DNA from: Pseudomonadota bacterium
GTDB lineage: Bacteria; Pseudomonadota; Gammaproteobacteria; Xanthomonadales; Xanthomonadaceae
Assembly (NCBI GenBank): GCA_018242425.1
Contig: JAFEBX010000011.1
Coordinates: forward strand, 1 to 64,000
DNA length: 64,000 nucleotides
Reading direction: 5' to 3'
Of the stretch, positions 43,197 through 52,335 are shown piece after piece (positions within the stretch are counted from its first letter, which is position 1; every line of letters starts with the position of its first letter). The notes under the pieces are model-generated. The model did not search any database and had not been told where the DNA came from. It saw only the letters and a program-made list of their open reading frames with translations. The translations under genes and the position numbers were made by a program.

Positions 43197-43204
43197 GTCG
43201 AAGC

Positions 43205-43465
43205 TTAGCGGCGCAGGCCGAGCTTCTGGATCAGTGCCTTGTACCGCTCGGCATCCTTGCGATGCAGGTAGTCGAGCAGGCTGCGACGGCTGTTGACCAT
43301 CTTGAGCAAGCCGCGACGGCTGTGATGGTCCTGCTTGTGCGCCTTGAAGTGCTCGGTGAGCATTTCGATGCGGGCGGTCAGCAGTGCGACCTGCACTTCC
43401 GGCGAACCGGTGTCGTTGGCGCCGCGCTTGTTGTCTTCAATGATCTTGCTGGTGTCGATGGACAT
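43205..43465 (-). CDS. rpsO: 30S ribosomal protein S15
   Basis: An 86-residue primary 16S rRNA-binding protein. Family signature visible: [39 protein letters not shown] and LLDYLHRKD. Standard length. Located between truB and pnp as in other gammaproteobacteria. Confidence 0.97.
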   Translation of the reverse strand: MSIDTSKIIEDNKRGANDTGSPEVQVALLTARIEMLTEHFKAHKQDHHSRRGLLKMVNSRRSLLDYLHRKDAERYKALIQKLGLRR

Positions 43466-43588
43466 TTATTTTTCCTGGGCAGATGCGGGACTGGCAGGAA
43501 CGCCGCGAGAGTCATCTCCCGTGGTCGCACCGCTGGGTCCGCCGTAAACATGAATGCGCCGACACAGGCCGTGTCGGGCCGCAATATT

Positions 43589-44563
43589 CTAGCCGGCCTC
43601 GGCCTCGGGGACAACTTCCCGCCCCGGCACCGCCCAGGTGAACATGCGTCGCGCGCGCAGGCGCCCGGACGGGTCGACCTCGCCCAGCCCCAGCGCCTTG
43701 CCCCAGCCGTCCATGACCGCGACCTCGCCCAGCTGCTGGAACGGTCCGGCCACCGATTGGCCCTGCCCCAGCAGCTTGGCCTGGGCCGGCGACAGATGGA
43801 CCTGCGGCCACGAGGCCATGCCGGTCTCGATCGGCAACAGGCAGGCATCGAGAGCGCGATCGCCGCGTTCGGCCAGCTCTTCCAGTGCCTGCAGCGTCCA
43901 CATCTTCGGTTCGCGGAAGGGATCGACCCACAGCCGCCGCAGCTCGGTCACATGCGCGCCGCAGCCCAGCACTTCACCAAGATCGCGCACCAGGCTGCGG
44001 ATATAGGTGCCCGATCCGCATTCGACATGCAGGCGCAGGTTGGGATGTTCGTCGAGCAGGTCGTCGGCGTTGAGGAGGTCGAATGCGTGGACATCGACCG
44101 GGCGCGGTTCCAGCTCGATGGTTTCGCCGCGGCGCGCCTTTGCGTACAGCGGTTCACCGCCACGCTTGAGCGCCGAATAGATCGGCGGAACCTGCTGGAT
44201 GCGGCCGGTCAGGCCACGCAAGGCTTCATCGAGCGTGGGGATGTCGAATTGCGGTACCGGGCGTTCGCGCAACGCCTGCCCTTCGGCGTCATCAGTATCG
44301 GTGACGATGCCCATGCGGGCGACGGCTTCATAGGCCTTGCGCGCACCCAGCAACCCACCCGCGATCTTGGTCGCCTCGCCGAAGCAGATCGGCAACAGGC
44401 CGGTCGCCAACGGATCGAGCGCGCCGGTGTGCCCGGCCTTGTGCGCCCGGAACAGGTGGCGCACGCGCTGCAGCACCTGGTTGGAACTCGGGCCACGCGG
44501 CTTGTCCAGCAAGAGGATGCCGTCGACCTTGCGGAAGCGGCTGCGTGGACGCGGCGTCGTCAT
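43589..44563 (-). CDS. truB: tRNA pseudouridine(55) synthase
   Basis: A 324-residue enzyme that makes pseudouridine 55 in the T-loop of tRNA. Motifs: GILLLDKPRGPSSN, GHTGALDPLATGLLP with the catalytic Asp, and the C-terminal PUA-like region ending VEVDPSGRL-type (here GLGEVDPSGRLRARRMF). The start MTTPRPRSRF at 44563 is preferred; the upstream extension overlaps the rbfA stop. It is followed by rpsO. Confidence 0.95.
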   Translation of the reverse strand: MTTPRPRSRFRKVDGILLLDKPRGPSSNQVLQRVRHLFRAHKAGHTGALDPLATGLLPICFGEATKIAGGLLGARKAYEAVARMGIVTDTDDAEGQALRERPVPQFDIPTLDEALRGLTGRIQQVPPIYSALKRGGEPLYAKARRGETIELEPRPVDVHAFDLLNADDLLDEHPNLRLHVECGSGTYIRSLVRDLGEVLGCGAHVTELRRLWVDPFREPKMWTLQALEELAERGDRALDACLLPIETGMASWPQVHLSPAQAKLLGQGQSVAGPFQQLGEVAVMDGWGKALGLGEVDPSGRLRARRMFTWAVPGREVVPEAEAG

Positions 44564-44616
44564 TCGGGGGATTGTAGTGCCGTTGTCGCGACCTTCAACC
44601 GGGTCACGACCAGGCC

Positions 44617-44997
44617 TCACGATTCGGCGGGGCCGTCGTCGTCGCCGGCCGGCGGCAGGTCGCGCAACAACTGCTCGATGCGCTCGCCACGATCGACCGA
44701 ATCGTCGTAGAGGAAATGCAGTTCCGGCACGTGGCGCAGCTTCATCACGTGCGCAAGCTGGAAGCGGATCTCGCGCGCCTGCTCCTGCAAGCCCTTGAGC
44801 GCTTCCTTCGCGCGCGACGGATCGAGCGCGGTGAAGAACACCTTGGCATGGGCCAGGTCGCGCGTGACCTCGACATCGGACACGCTGACCGACGGCAGGC
44901 CGTGCTCGCGCACGCTGTTGTGCACGAGCGTGCCGAGATCGCGCCTCAGCTGGGCCGAAATGCGATCCGTGCGATGGAAGGATTTCTTCGTGGCCAT
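44617..44997 (-). CDS. rbfA: 30S ribosome-binding factor
   Basis: A 126-residue KH-like maturation factor for the 16S rRNA 5' end. Signature: RTDRISAQLRRDLGTLV, VSVSDVEVTRDLAHAKVFFT and KLRHVPELHFLYDDS. Starts four bases after the infB stop, so it is coupled to it. Confidence 0.96.
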   Translation of the reverse strand: MATKKSFHRTDRISAQLRRDLGTLVHNSVREHGLPSVSVSDVEVTRDLAHAKVFFTALDPSRAKEALKGLQEQAREIRFQLAHVMKLRHVPELHFLYDDSVDRGERIEQLLRDLPPAGDDDGPAES

Positions 44998-45001
44998 CGG
45001 C

Positions 45002-47653
45002 TTACAGCGTGCGCTGCACTTCCACGCGCTCGAAGCACTCGATCTTGTCGCCGGCGCGCACCTGGTCGTAGCCCTTCACGCCGATACCGCATTCGGTGCC
45101 GTTCTTGACCTCGTCGACGTTCTCCTGGAAGCGACGCAGCGAGTCGAGTTCGCCCGAGAAGATGACGGTGTCGTCGCGCAGCACGCGGATCGGCTTGCCG
45201 CGGCGGATGACGCCTTCCACCACCACCGAGCCGGCGATCGAGCCGAACTTGGAATGACGGAACACCTGCTGGACCTCGGCGGTACCGATGATCTCTTCGC
45301 GGATTTCCTTGCCGAGCACGCCGGACGCGATCTGCTTCACCTGGTCGATCACGTCATAGATGATCGAGAAGTAACGCAGGTCGACGCCGTTGGCATCGAT
45401 GATCTTGCGCGCGGAGGCATCGGCGCGGACGTTGAAGCCGATCAGCGCGGCCTTCGAGGTCGCGGCCAGCTGGGCATCGGATTCGGTGATGCCGCCGACG
45501 CCCGAACCGATCACGTTGATGCGGATCTGGTCGTTCGAGAGGCCGGTGAGCGCTTCGCGCAACGCTTCCATCGAACCGTGCACGTCGGCCTTCACCACCA
45601 GGTTCAGCACCTGCTGGGCGGCGCCCTGGCCCATCTGCGCCATGACGTCTTCCATGCGGTTGCCGGCCTGCTTGATCAGGCGCGTCTCGCGACGCTTGGC
45701 TTCGCGCTGCTGCGCGACGTCCTTGGCCAGGCGTTCGTCGGCCACGACCACGAAGTCGTCGCCGGCGCTGGGCACGCCCGACAGGCCGAGCACCTGCACC
45801 GGGATCGACGGGCCGGCTTCGGCAACCTGCTGGCCGTTCTCGTTGAACAGCGCACGCACGCGGCCGTACTGCACGCCGCACACCAGGTAATCGCCCTTGC
45901 GCAGGGTGCCGCGCTGGACCAGCACGGTCGCGACCGGACCGCGGCCCTTGTCGAGCGCGGATTCGATCACGATGCCGGCGGCACGGCCATCGGCAGGCGC
46001 CTTGAGTTCCAGCACTTCGGTCTGCAGCAGGATGGCGTCGAGCAGGTCGTCCACGCCCTGGCCGGTCTTGGCAGACAGCTCCACCATCTGGGTGTCGCCG
46101 CCGAAGTCCTCGGCCACCACTTCCTGCGCCAGCAGTTCGTTCTTGACGCGCATCGGATCGGCGTCGGACTTGTCGACCTTGTTGATGGCGACGATCAGCG
46201 GCACCTTGGCGGCGCGCGCGTGCTGCACCGCTTCGATGGTCTGCGGCATCACGCCGTCGTCGGCGGCAACCACCAGCACCACGATGTCGGTGAGCTTGGC
46301 GCCGCGGGCGCGCATCGAAGTGAACGCTGCGTGGCCCGGGGTATCAAGGAAGCTGATCGTGCCCTTCGGCGTCTTCACGTGGTAGGCGCCGATGTGCTGG
46401 GTGATGCCACCCGCTTCGCCGGTCGCGACCTTGGTGCGGCGGATGTAGTCGAGCAGCGAGGTCTTGCCGTGGTCGACGTGGCCCATGATGGTGACCACGG
46501 GCGGACGCTGGACGAGGTCGCCCTGCAGCTCGGCGTCTTCCACCTGTGCCAGCAGTTCGGTTTCGGCGTCGCTGTCGCTGGCGCGCACGGCCTTGTGGCC
46601 GAGTTCTTCGGTGACGAGCACCGCGGTGTCATGGTCGATCGACTGCGTCACCGTCGCCATCACGCCCATCTTGAACAACGCCTTGACCACGTCGCCGCCC
46701 TTGAGCGCGAGCTTCTGCGCCAGGTCGGACACGGTGATGGCGTCACCGACGGAAATTTCGCGGACGATCGGCGCGGTCGGGCGCTGGAAGCCGTGCTCGC
46801 CGCCGCCAGTCCGCGACTGGTCGAGCGAACGCGACTGCTGGCGCGGCTTGTTGCGACCGCTGGTGGTGGTGCGGCGGGCGCGATCGGCCGGGGTCAGGTG
46901 CATCTTGCCGGCGAAACGCGCGGCGTTGTCATCGTCCTCGACGCCGGCGACCATCGCGTGCGAACCACGGCTCTTGTGCGCCTTGTTCGCGTTGTTGCGA
47001 TCGTCGGTTGCACCGGCACGCGCGGGCTTGGCGGGTGCATGGCCATGGCCATGGGTGCCCGGCTTGGCGACCGCGCGGGTCGGCTTGGTTTCCGACTCGG
47101 CTTCGGCAGCCTGGGTGGCAGCGGCCTCTTCGGCGGCACGACGCGTTTCCTCGGCGGCCTGGCGAGCTTCCTCTTCCAGGCGCTTCTTGTCTTCGGCGCG
47201 GGCGCGATCCGATTCGGCCAGGCGCTGCTGTTCGTCGAGGTTGCGCTGCTTGGATTCCTCGAGCTTGCGCAGGATCTCGGCGCGCTCGTCGTCCATCGGG
47301 CCGGCTGCGGCCGCTTCCGCGGTGGCATTCGGCTTCAGCGTGACCTTCTTGCGCACGACCACGTCGACGGTGGCCTTGTTCTTGCCGCCACCGACGGTGA
47401 TTTCCTGCTTGCGGCTGCGGCTCAGGGTGATCTTGCCCGAGCCTTCGCCCGCGGCGGCAGCGCCCGACGTCGCGCTCTCGCCACGACCGTGGGTACGACG
47501 CAGGAAGCCGAGCAGCTTGACCTTCTGGGCGCTCGTGACCTCCTGGTCGGCGCTGTCGAACGGCATGCCGGCTTCCTTGAGCTGCACGAGCAGCTTGTCG
47601 ACCGGCGTATTGACCAGTTCGGCTAGCTGGCGAATGGTGTTGTTCTGCGACAT
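45002..47653 (-). CDS. infB: Translation initiation factor IF-2
   Basis: An 883-residue GTPase that delivers initiator tRNA to the 30S subunit. An N-terminal IF2N domain ([19 protein letters not shown]) is followed by a long charged linker rich in Ala, Glu and Lys, a second IF2N domain near residue 300, the G domain with [11 protein letters not shown] at residue 391, then NKVDKSDAD, and domains II-IV. Domain order and length fit the family. It lies between nusA and rbfA as usual. Confidence 0.97.
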   Translation of the reverse strand: MSQNNTIRQLAELVNTPVDKLLVQLKEAGMPFDSADQEVTSAQKVKLLGFLRRTHGRGESATSGAAAAGEGSGKITLSRSRKQEITVGGGKNKATVDVVVRKKVTLKPNATAEAAAAGPMDDERAEILRKLEESKQRNLDEQQRLAESDRARAEDKKRLEEEARQAAEETRRAAEEAAATQAAEAESETKPTRAVAKPGTHGHGHAPAKPARAGATDDRNNANKAHKSRGSHAMVAGVEDDDNAARFAGKMHLTPADRARRTTTSGRNKPRQQSRSLDQSRTGGGEHGFQRPTAPIVREISVGDAITVSDLAQKLALKGGDVVKALFKMGVMATVTQSIDHDTAVLVTEELGHKAVRASDSDAETELLAQVEDAELQGDLVQRPPVVTIMGHVDHGKTSLLDYIRRTKVATGEAGGITQHIGAYHVKTPKGTISFLDTPGHAAFTSMRARGAKLTDIVVLVVAADDGVMPQTIEAVQHARAAKVPLIVAINKVDKSDADPMRVKNELLAQEVVAEDFGGDTQMVELSAKTGQGVDDLLDAILLQTEVLELKAPADGRAAGIVIESALDKGRGPVATVLVQRGTLRKGDYLVCGVQYGRVRALFNENGQQVAEAGPSIPVQVLGLSGVPSAGDDFVVVADERLAKDVAQQREAKRRETRLIKQAGNRMEDVMAQMGQGAAQQVLNLVVKADVHGSMEALREALTGLSNDQIRINVIGSGVGGITESDAQLAATSKAALIGFNVRADASARKIIDANGVDLRYFSIIYDVIDQVKQIASGVLGKEIREEIIGTAEVQQVFRHSKFGSIAGSVVVEGVIRRGKPIRVLRDDTVIFSGELDSLRRFQENVDEVKNGTECGIGVKGYDQVRAGDKIECFERVEVQRTL

Positions 47654-47730
47654 GCGGTTTCCGGTGTCTTTGCCTGCGCCGTCGGGCGTCGCAGGCAGGG
47701 GGGAAGGATGTTACTCGCGAGCCGGTCCGA

Positions 47731-49212
47731 TCACTCGAACCAGTGCTTGCGCGCCTCCATGATCAAGGCGGCCGCGCGCTCGGCGTCCATGTCCTCGATG
47801 TCGGTGATTTCGTCCACCGCCAGCTCGGCCAGGTCGTCGCGGGTGCGGGTGCCACGGCTGGCCAGGACGTAGGCGGTCGCCTCGTCCATGCCCGGCAGGT
47901 TCAGCAGGTCCTCGGCGGGACCTTCCTCGCCTTCCTCGGCGGCCAGTGCGTCGTTGATGAGCGCATCGCGGGCGCGGGCGCGCAGTTCCTCGACGATGTC
48001 CTCGTCGAAGCCCTCGACCGCCAGCAGCTCGCCGACCGGCACGTAGGCGATTTCCTCGACCGTGGTGAAGCCTTCCTGGACCAGGATCCCGGCGATTTCC
48101 TCGTCGACTTCCAGCTTGTCCATGAAGGTCTGGCGCGCGGTGGCCTGCTCGGCCTCCGACTTCGCCTGCACCTGCTCGGCGGTCATCACGTTGAGCTGCC
48201 AGCCGGTCAAACGGCTGGCGAGGCGCACGTTCTGGCCACCACGGCCGATCGCCTGGGCCAGCTTCTCTTCCGAGACGGCCAAGTCCATCGAATGCTTGTC
48301 TTCGTCGACGATGATCGACTGCACTTCGGCCGGCGCCATGGCGTTGATGACGAACTGGGCGACGTTGTCGCTCCACAGCACGATGTCGACGCGCTCGCCG
48401 TTGAGTTCGTTGGTCACCGCCTGCACGCGCGCGCCGCGCATGCCGATGCAGGCGCCGATCGGATCGGTGCGGGTGTCGTGGGCCAGCACGGCGATCTTGG
48501 CGCGGTCACCCGGATCGCGGGCGCAGGCCTTGATCTCCACCAGGCCCTGGCCGACTTCCGGCACTTCCAGGCGGAACAGCTCGATCATGAATTCCGGGGC
48601 GGCGCGGCTGACGAACAGCTGCGGGCCGCGCGGCTCGGTGCGGACGTCGTACAGGTAGCCGCGGACGCGATCGCCGACGCGCAGGGCGTCACGCGGGATG
48701 CCCTTGTCCTTGGCGATGAAGCCTTCGGCATTGCCACCGAGGTCGACATAGATGTTGCCGCGCTCGACGCGCTTGACGGTGCCGGTGACCAGCTCGCCGA
48801 TGCGATCCTTCCACGCATCCACCACCTGCTGGCGCTCGGCCTCGCGCACGCGCTGGACGATCACCTGCTTGGCGGCCTGCGCCGCGATGCGGCCGAAGTC
48901 CGGGTTCTCGATGTGCTCTTCGATGAAGTCGCCCACTTCGGCGCCTTCGCTCTCGTCGACGGCATCCATCAGGCGGATCTGGCGATCCGGCGACTCCATC
49001 ACCACGTCGTCGGCCACCACTTCCCAGCGACGGAAGGTTTCGTAGCTGCCGTCCTTGGGGTTGATGGAGACGCGCACGGCGACGTCCTGCTCGGGGTAAC
49101 GCTTCTTGGCGGCGGACGCCAGCGCGGCTTCGATCGCCTCGAGGATCGTTTCGGTCGGCACGCCCTTCTCGTTGGCGACCGCATCGACGACCAGCAGCAG
49201 TTCCTTACTCAT
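47731..49212 (-). CDS. nusA: Transcription termination/antitermination protein NusA
   Basis: A 493-residue RNA polymerase-binding factor. N-terminal domain (LLLVVDAVANEKGVPTETI), S1 domain (ELVTGTVKRVERGNIYVDLG), two KH domains (DPIGACIGMRGARVQAV, EEKLAQAIGRGGQNVRLA) and two C-terminal acidic HhH repeats. Start MSKELLLVV at 49212 overlaps the end of rimP by eight bases; a longer upstream reading is a shadow of rimP. Typical position upstream of infB. Confidence 0.97.
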   Translation of the reverse strand: MSKELLLVVDAVANEKGVPTETILEAIEAALASAAKKRYPEQDVAVRVSINPKDGSYETFRRWEVVADDVVMESPDRQIRLMDAVDESEGAEVGDFIEEHIENPDFGRIAAQAAKQVIVQRVREAERQQVVDAWKDRIGELVTGTVKRVERGNIYVDLGGNAEGFIAKDKGIPRDALRVGDRVRGYLYDVRTEPRGPQLFVSRAAPEFMIELFRLEVPEVGQGLVEIKACARDPGDRAKIAVLAHDTRTDPIGACIGMRGARVQAVTNELNGERVDIVLWSDNVAQFVINAMAPAEVQSIIVDEDKHSMDLAVSEEKLAQAIGRGGQNVRLASRLTGWQLNVMTAEQVQAKSEAEQATARQTFMDKLEVDEEIAGILVQEGFTTVEEIAYVPVGELLAVEGFDEDIVEELRARARDALINDALAAEEGEEGPAEDLLNLPGMDEATAYVLASRGTRTRDDLAELAVDEITDIEDMDAERAAALIMEARKHWFE

Positions 49213-49831
49213 TTTCGGCTCCACCCGTGGCGGATCCAGCTCCGCCCATTGTTTTTGTTGAAGATTGCAACGTTGTTGATTCTTGCCTTGAAGCAGGCTT
49301 GTCGCCCTTCGCCGCCTTCTTGCCGCGACTGCCCGGCTTCGGGGCACCGAACCCCATGGCCACCCAGTCGGGGGCGATGCGGGCTTTTTCGATATTGGAA
49401 TGCGCGACCTCGAACGGCGTGCCGTCGATGTCGAAACGGATCGTGTCGCCTTCGACCGCGACGATCCGGCCCTGCAGGCGCCGGCGGCCATCCTGCGGCA
49501 GCTTCAGCCCGACCTTGGCGCTCTCGCCGACGAAGCGGGCGAACTGGGCCGTGGTGAACAGCGGGCGCTCGATGCCCGGCGACGACACTTCCAGGGTGTA
49601 ATTCCCGGAGATCGGGTCCTCGACGTCGAGCACGGCCGAAACCTCCCGGCTCATCTTCTCGCATTCGTCGATGCCGACCATGCGTTCGGATGCTTCCGCT
49701 TCCGGCACATCGATGTACAGGCGCAGCAACGACCCGCCCGGCTGCGGCAGGTATTCGATGCCCAGCAGCTCGAGTCCGAGCGCGTGCGCGGTCGGGGCGA
49801 GCAGATCCTGCAGCTGGTCGGTCTTGGTCAT
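49205..49831 (-). CDS. rimP: Ribosome maturation factor RimP
   Basis: A 208-residue factor for 30S assembly. Core residues 1-150: LGLELLGIEYLPQPGG, LRLYIDVPE, GIDECEKMSREVSAVLDVEDPI and LEVSSPGIERPLFT. The C-terminal ~45 residues are a Lys/Gly/Ser-rich extension beyond the usual ~150, basic and probably disordered. First gene of the operon, overlapping nusA by eight bases. Start MTKTDQLQDLL at 49831. Confidence 0.95.
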   Translation of the reverse strand: MTKTDQLQDLLAPTAHALGLELLGIEYLPQPGGSLLRLYIDVPEAEASERMVGIDECEKMSREVSAVLDVEDPISGNYTLEVSSPGIERPLFTTAQFARFVGESAKVGLKLPQDGRRRLQGRIVAVEGDTIRFDIDGTPFEVAHSNIEKARIAPDWVAMGFGAPKPGSRGKKAAKGDKPASRQESTTLQSSTKTMGGAGSATGGAENE

Positions 49832-49894
49832 TGCCTGTATGCGTTCTTGGATCGGTGGGACGGCTGGACGTGTCTGTTCTAAAGCGCCGGAAAC

Positions 49895-49914
49895 AAAAAA
49901 AGGCCCGAGGGCCC
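49895..49914 (-). terminator. Terminator in the leader of the rimP operon
   Basis: The minus strand reads GGGCCCTCGGGCC followed by seven T. No gene precedes it on this strand, so it is an attenuator in the rimP leader or ends a short unrecognised transcript. Confidence 0.7.
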
Positions 49915-50110
49915 TTGTCCGGTCTTGCGATGTCCGGTCTGGCGGGGAGGATTCCCTGCCAGGGCCCTGACGGCACGGCGAACCGGCCATCGGGTCGTGC
50001 CCAATGATCTGGGCGACGAAGTCGTGAATGATAGCCGCAAGGGTGAAAACGGGCAAGTTCCGGCTTCCACTGCCAATGCCTCCGCGAACCACCGCGAAAT
50101 GGTTGCGAAT

Positions 50111-50122
50111 GCAAACGATTGC
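50111..50122. promoter_or_regulatory. LacI-type palindrome upstream of zwf
   Basis: GCAAACGATTGC is a 12-base palindrome (GCAAWCGWTTGC) centred on CG, 55 bases before the zwf start. The form fits a LacI-family operator; the regulator is not in the window unless it is the maltodextrin repressor. Confidence 0.35.
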
Positions 50123-50176
50123 GCAGGTGCAGCAAACGCCGCGAGCGGTTAGGCTCGACGTACCCAGGAGACAACG

Positions 50177-51649
50177 ATGTCAACCCCGAAGACCGCGCAC
50201 CTGTTCACCCTGTTCGGCGCCACCGGCGACCTCGCCCTGCGCATGTTGTGGCCCTCGCTGTACAGCCTCGAAGCCGAGAACCTGCTGACTCCGCAACTCA
50301 AGCTGCTCGGCACCGCCCGCGCGAAATTGAGCCGGGAAGAATTCCTCGGACAGGTCGCCACCGCACTGGCCGAACGCATCCCGCGGCACGAATTCAAGGC
50401 CGATGTGCAGGACAAACTGTTCGCGCGGGTCGATTACCAGCCAGCCGACATCGACGACGACGACGGCATGGCGGCATTCGCGCAGAAGATCGAACAGCTT
50501 CGTGGCGACGGCGATGTCCTCTACCACCTCAGCACCGCGCCGCGCTTCTATGTCGCGGCATGCCAGGCGCTGGCCAGGCATGGCGCAGTCGGACCGTGGG
50601 CACGCGTCATGCTGGAAAAGCCGATCGGCGAAGACTTCGCCAGCGCCGAGGCGATCAACGACGGCGTCGGCAAGATCTTCAACGAATCGCAGATCTATCG
50701 CGTCGACCATTATCTCGGCAAGGAAGGCGTGCAGAACCTGATCGCGCTGCGCTTCGGCAATTCGCTGTTCGAGCCGCTGTGGAACTCCCGCAACATCGAA
50801 CAGGTGCAGATCACCGTCGCCGAAACCGTCGGCGTCGAAGGCCGCGCCGATTACTACGACCATTCCGGCGCGATGCGCGACATGGTGCAGAACCACCTGC
50901 TGCAATTGCTGGCACTGGTGGCGATGGAACCGCCGGCGCGCTTCGAACCCACCGCCGTGCGCAACGAGAAGATCAAGGTGTTGCGTTCGCTGCGCAAGAT
51001 CCACGCCGACAACGTCGAGCACGAAGCCGTGGCTGGCCAGTACACCGCCGGCGCCGTCGATGGCATCGCGGTGAAGGGGTATGCCGAGGAACTCGGTCGC
51101 AGCAGCAAGACCGAAACCTTCGTGGCGCTGCGCGCCCACGTCGACAACTGGCGCTGGTCAGGCGTGCCTTTCTATCTGCGCACCGGCAAGCGCATGCCGT
51201 CGCGCCAGACCGAGATCTACGTGCAGTTCAAGCCGGTGCCCTATTCGATCTTCGGTGGCGCCACCCGTCGCGACCTGCAACCGAACGGCCTCCTGATCCT
51301 GCTGCAACCGGAAGAACGCATCGAACTGCAGCTGATGAGCAAGACCCCGGGCCTCGATCGCAAGGGCATGCGCCTGAGCAAGGTCGGCCTCGACCTCGAC
51401 TTCCACGAGGAATTCGCCAACGCCCGTCGCCGCCTCTCCTACGAACGCCTCTACCTCGACGCGCTGGAAGGCATCGGCACGTTGTTCGTGCGCCGTGACG
51501 AAACCGAAGCGGCATGGGAGTGGGTCGACAACATCCTGTCGGCATGGCAGCAGTCGGGTGCGCCACCGCGCCCGTACCCGGCCGGCACCTGGGGACCGAA
51601 CGCAGCCATCTCGCTGATCGAACGCCACGGCCACCAGTGGCGCGAGTGA
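50177..51649 (+). CDS. zwf: Glucose-6-phosphate 1-dehydrogenase
   Basis: A 490-residue NADP-dependent enzyme oxidising glucose 6-phosphate to 6-phosphogluconolactone. N-terminal dinucleotide motif FGATGDLALRMLWPSL, active-site motif RVDHYLGKE with His178, and the C-terminal domain with LRTGKRMPSR. AGGAG lies seven bases before the ATG. First gene of the zwf-pgl-edd-glk-eda operon, each downstream start touching the previous stop. Confidence 0.96.
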   Translation: MSTPKTAHLFTLFGATGDLALRMLWPSLYSLEAENLLTPQLKLLGTARAKLSREEFLGQVATALAERIPRHEFKADVQDKLFARVDYQPADIDDDDGMAAFAQKIEQLRGDGDVLYHLSTAPRFYVAACQALARHGAVGPWARVMLEKPIGEDFASAEAINDGVGKIFNESQIYRVDHYLGKEGVQNLIALRFGNSLFEPLWNSRNIEQVQITVAETVGVEGRADYYDHSGAMRDMVQNHLLQLLALVAMEPPARFEPTAVRNEKIKVLRSLRKIHADNVEHEAVAGQYTAGAVDGIAVKGYAEELGRSSKTETFVALRAHVDNWRWSGVPFYLRTGKRMPSRQTEIYVQFKPVPYSIFGGATRRDLQPNGLLILLQPEERIELQLMSKTPGLDRKGMRLSKVGLDLDFHEEFANARRRLSYERLYLDALEGIGTLFVRRDETEAAWEWVDNILSAWQQSGAPPRPYPAGTWGPNAAISLIERHGHQWRE

Positions 51650-51654
51650 GCGCG

Positions 51655-52335
51655 ATGAAGCTGCACCGCTATTCCGACACCTCGAGGATGTGCGACGCAC
51701 TGGCATCGCTGCTTGCCGATGTCTGCGCGACATCCACTGCCCCGAGCCTGGCACTCGCCGGGGGCAAGACGCCCCTGCCGATCTACCGCGCCCTGGCGCA
51801 ACGCTGGTCGCAACGCGGACAACGCGCCCGCATCGTTCCCACCGATGATCGCTGCGTCGCAGACACGCATCCGGCCAGCAACATCGCCGCGCTGCGCGCG
51901 GCCTTCGGCAACAGCGCGGACTGCCTCGCGATTACCGCCGTCGATGGCGAAACCGGGGCGTCTCTGGCGGTCGCGAAAGATGTGTTGGGAGGAATCGACA
52001 TCTTCGACGCCGTGCTGCTCGGCATGGGCGAGGACGGTCATTTCGCTTCGCTGTTTCCCGGAGCGACCAACCTGCAGGATGGCCTGGCGCCGGATGCGCG
52101 CGACGACGCCATCCTCACCACGCCGGTTCCGTTGCCGCCGGAAGCGCCCTTCAGCCGCATCAGCCTGACCCTGCCGCGCCTGCTGCGCACGCGTTCTGCA
52201 CACCTGTGCATCACAGGTGTGCGCAAACTCGAGGTCCTCGAGCAGGCCGTTTCGCAAACAACCGACCTGCCCTATCCGGTCGCCGCACTCTTGCGGCAGA
52301 CCTCGGTGGCGGTCAACGTCCATTGGAGCCCGTGA
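51655..52335 (+). CDS. pgl: 6-phosphogluconolactonase
   Basis: A 226-residue lactonase hydrolysing the zwf product to 6-phosphogluconate. Family motifs: [32 protein letters not shown] and [17 protein letters not shown]. The ATG at 51655 follows the zwf stop; a GTG at 51646 overlapping it is the alternative. The downstream edd start overlaps the pgl stop. Confidence 0.94.
   Translation: MKLHRYSDTSRMCDALASLLADVCATSTAPSLALAGGKTPLPIYRALAQRWSQRGQRARIVPTDDRCVADTHPASNIAALRAAFGNSADCLAITAVDGETGASLAVAKDVLGGIDIFDAVLLGMGEDGHFASLFPGATNLQDGLAPDARDDAILTTPVPLPPEAPFSRISLTLPRLLRTRSAHLCITGVRKLEVLEQAVSQTTDLPYPVAALLRQTSVAVNVHWSP

Larger units (their letters stand above)
49832..50176. other. Gene-free region between rimP and zwf promoters
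   Basis: This 345-base divergent region holds a minus-strand terminator (49895-49914), a direct repeat AGACCGGACA on the minus strand just upstream of it, and a palindrome near zwf. I searched for a tRNA (metY precedes rimP in Escherichia coli) and found none. Confidence 0.5.

Noticed and set aside
41127..43208. 693-codon plus-strand frame opposite pnp
   Set aside because: Shadow frame. His/Asp/Arg-biased composition and no family resemblance.
44795..47626. 943-codon plus-strand frame opposite infB
   Set aside because: Shadow frame opposite a textbook IF-2.
49832..50176. Initiator tRNA gene (metY) ahead of rimP
   Set aside because: No T-loop, acceptor pair or CCA is found on the minus strand here.
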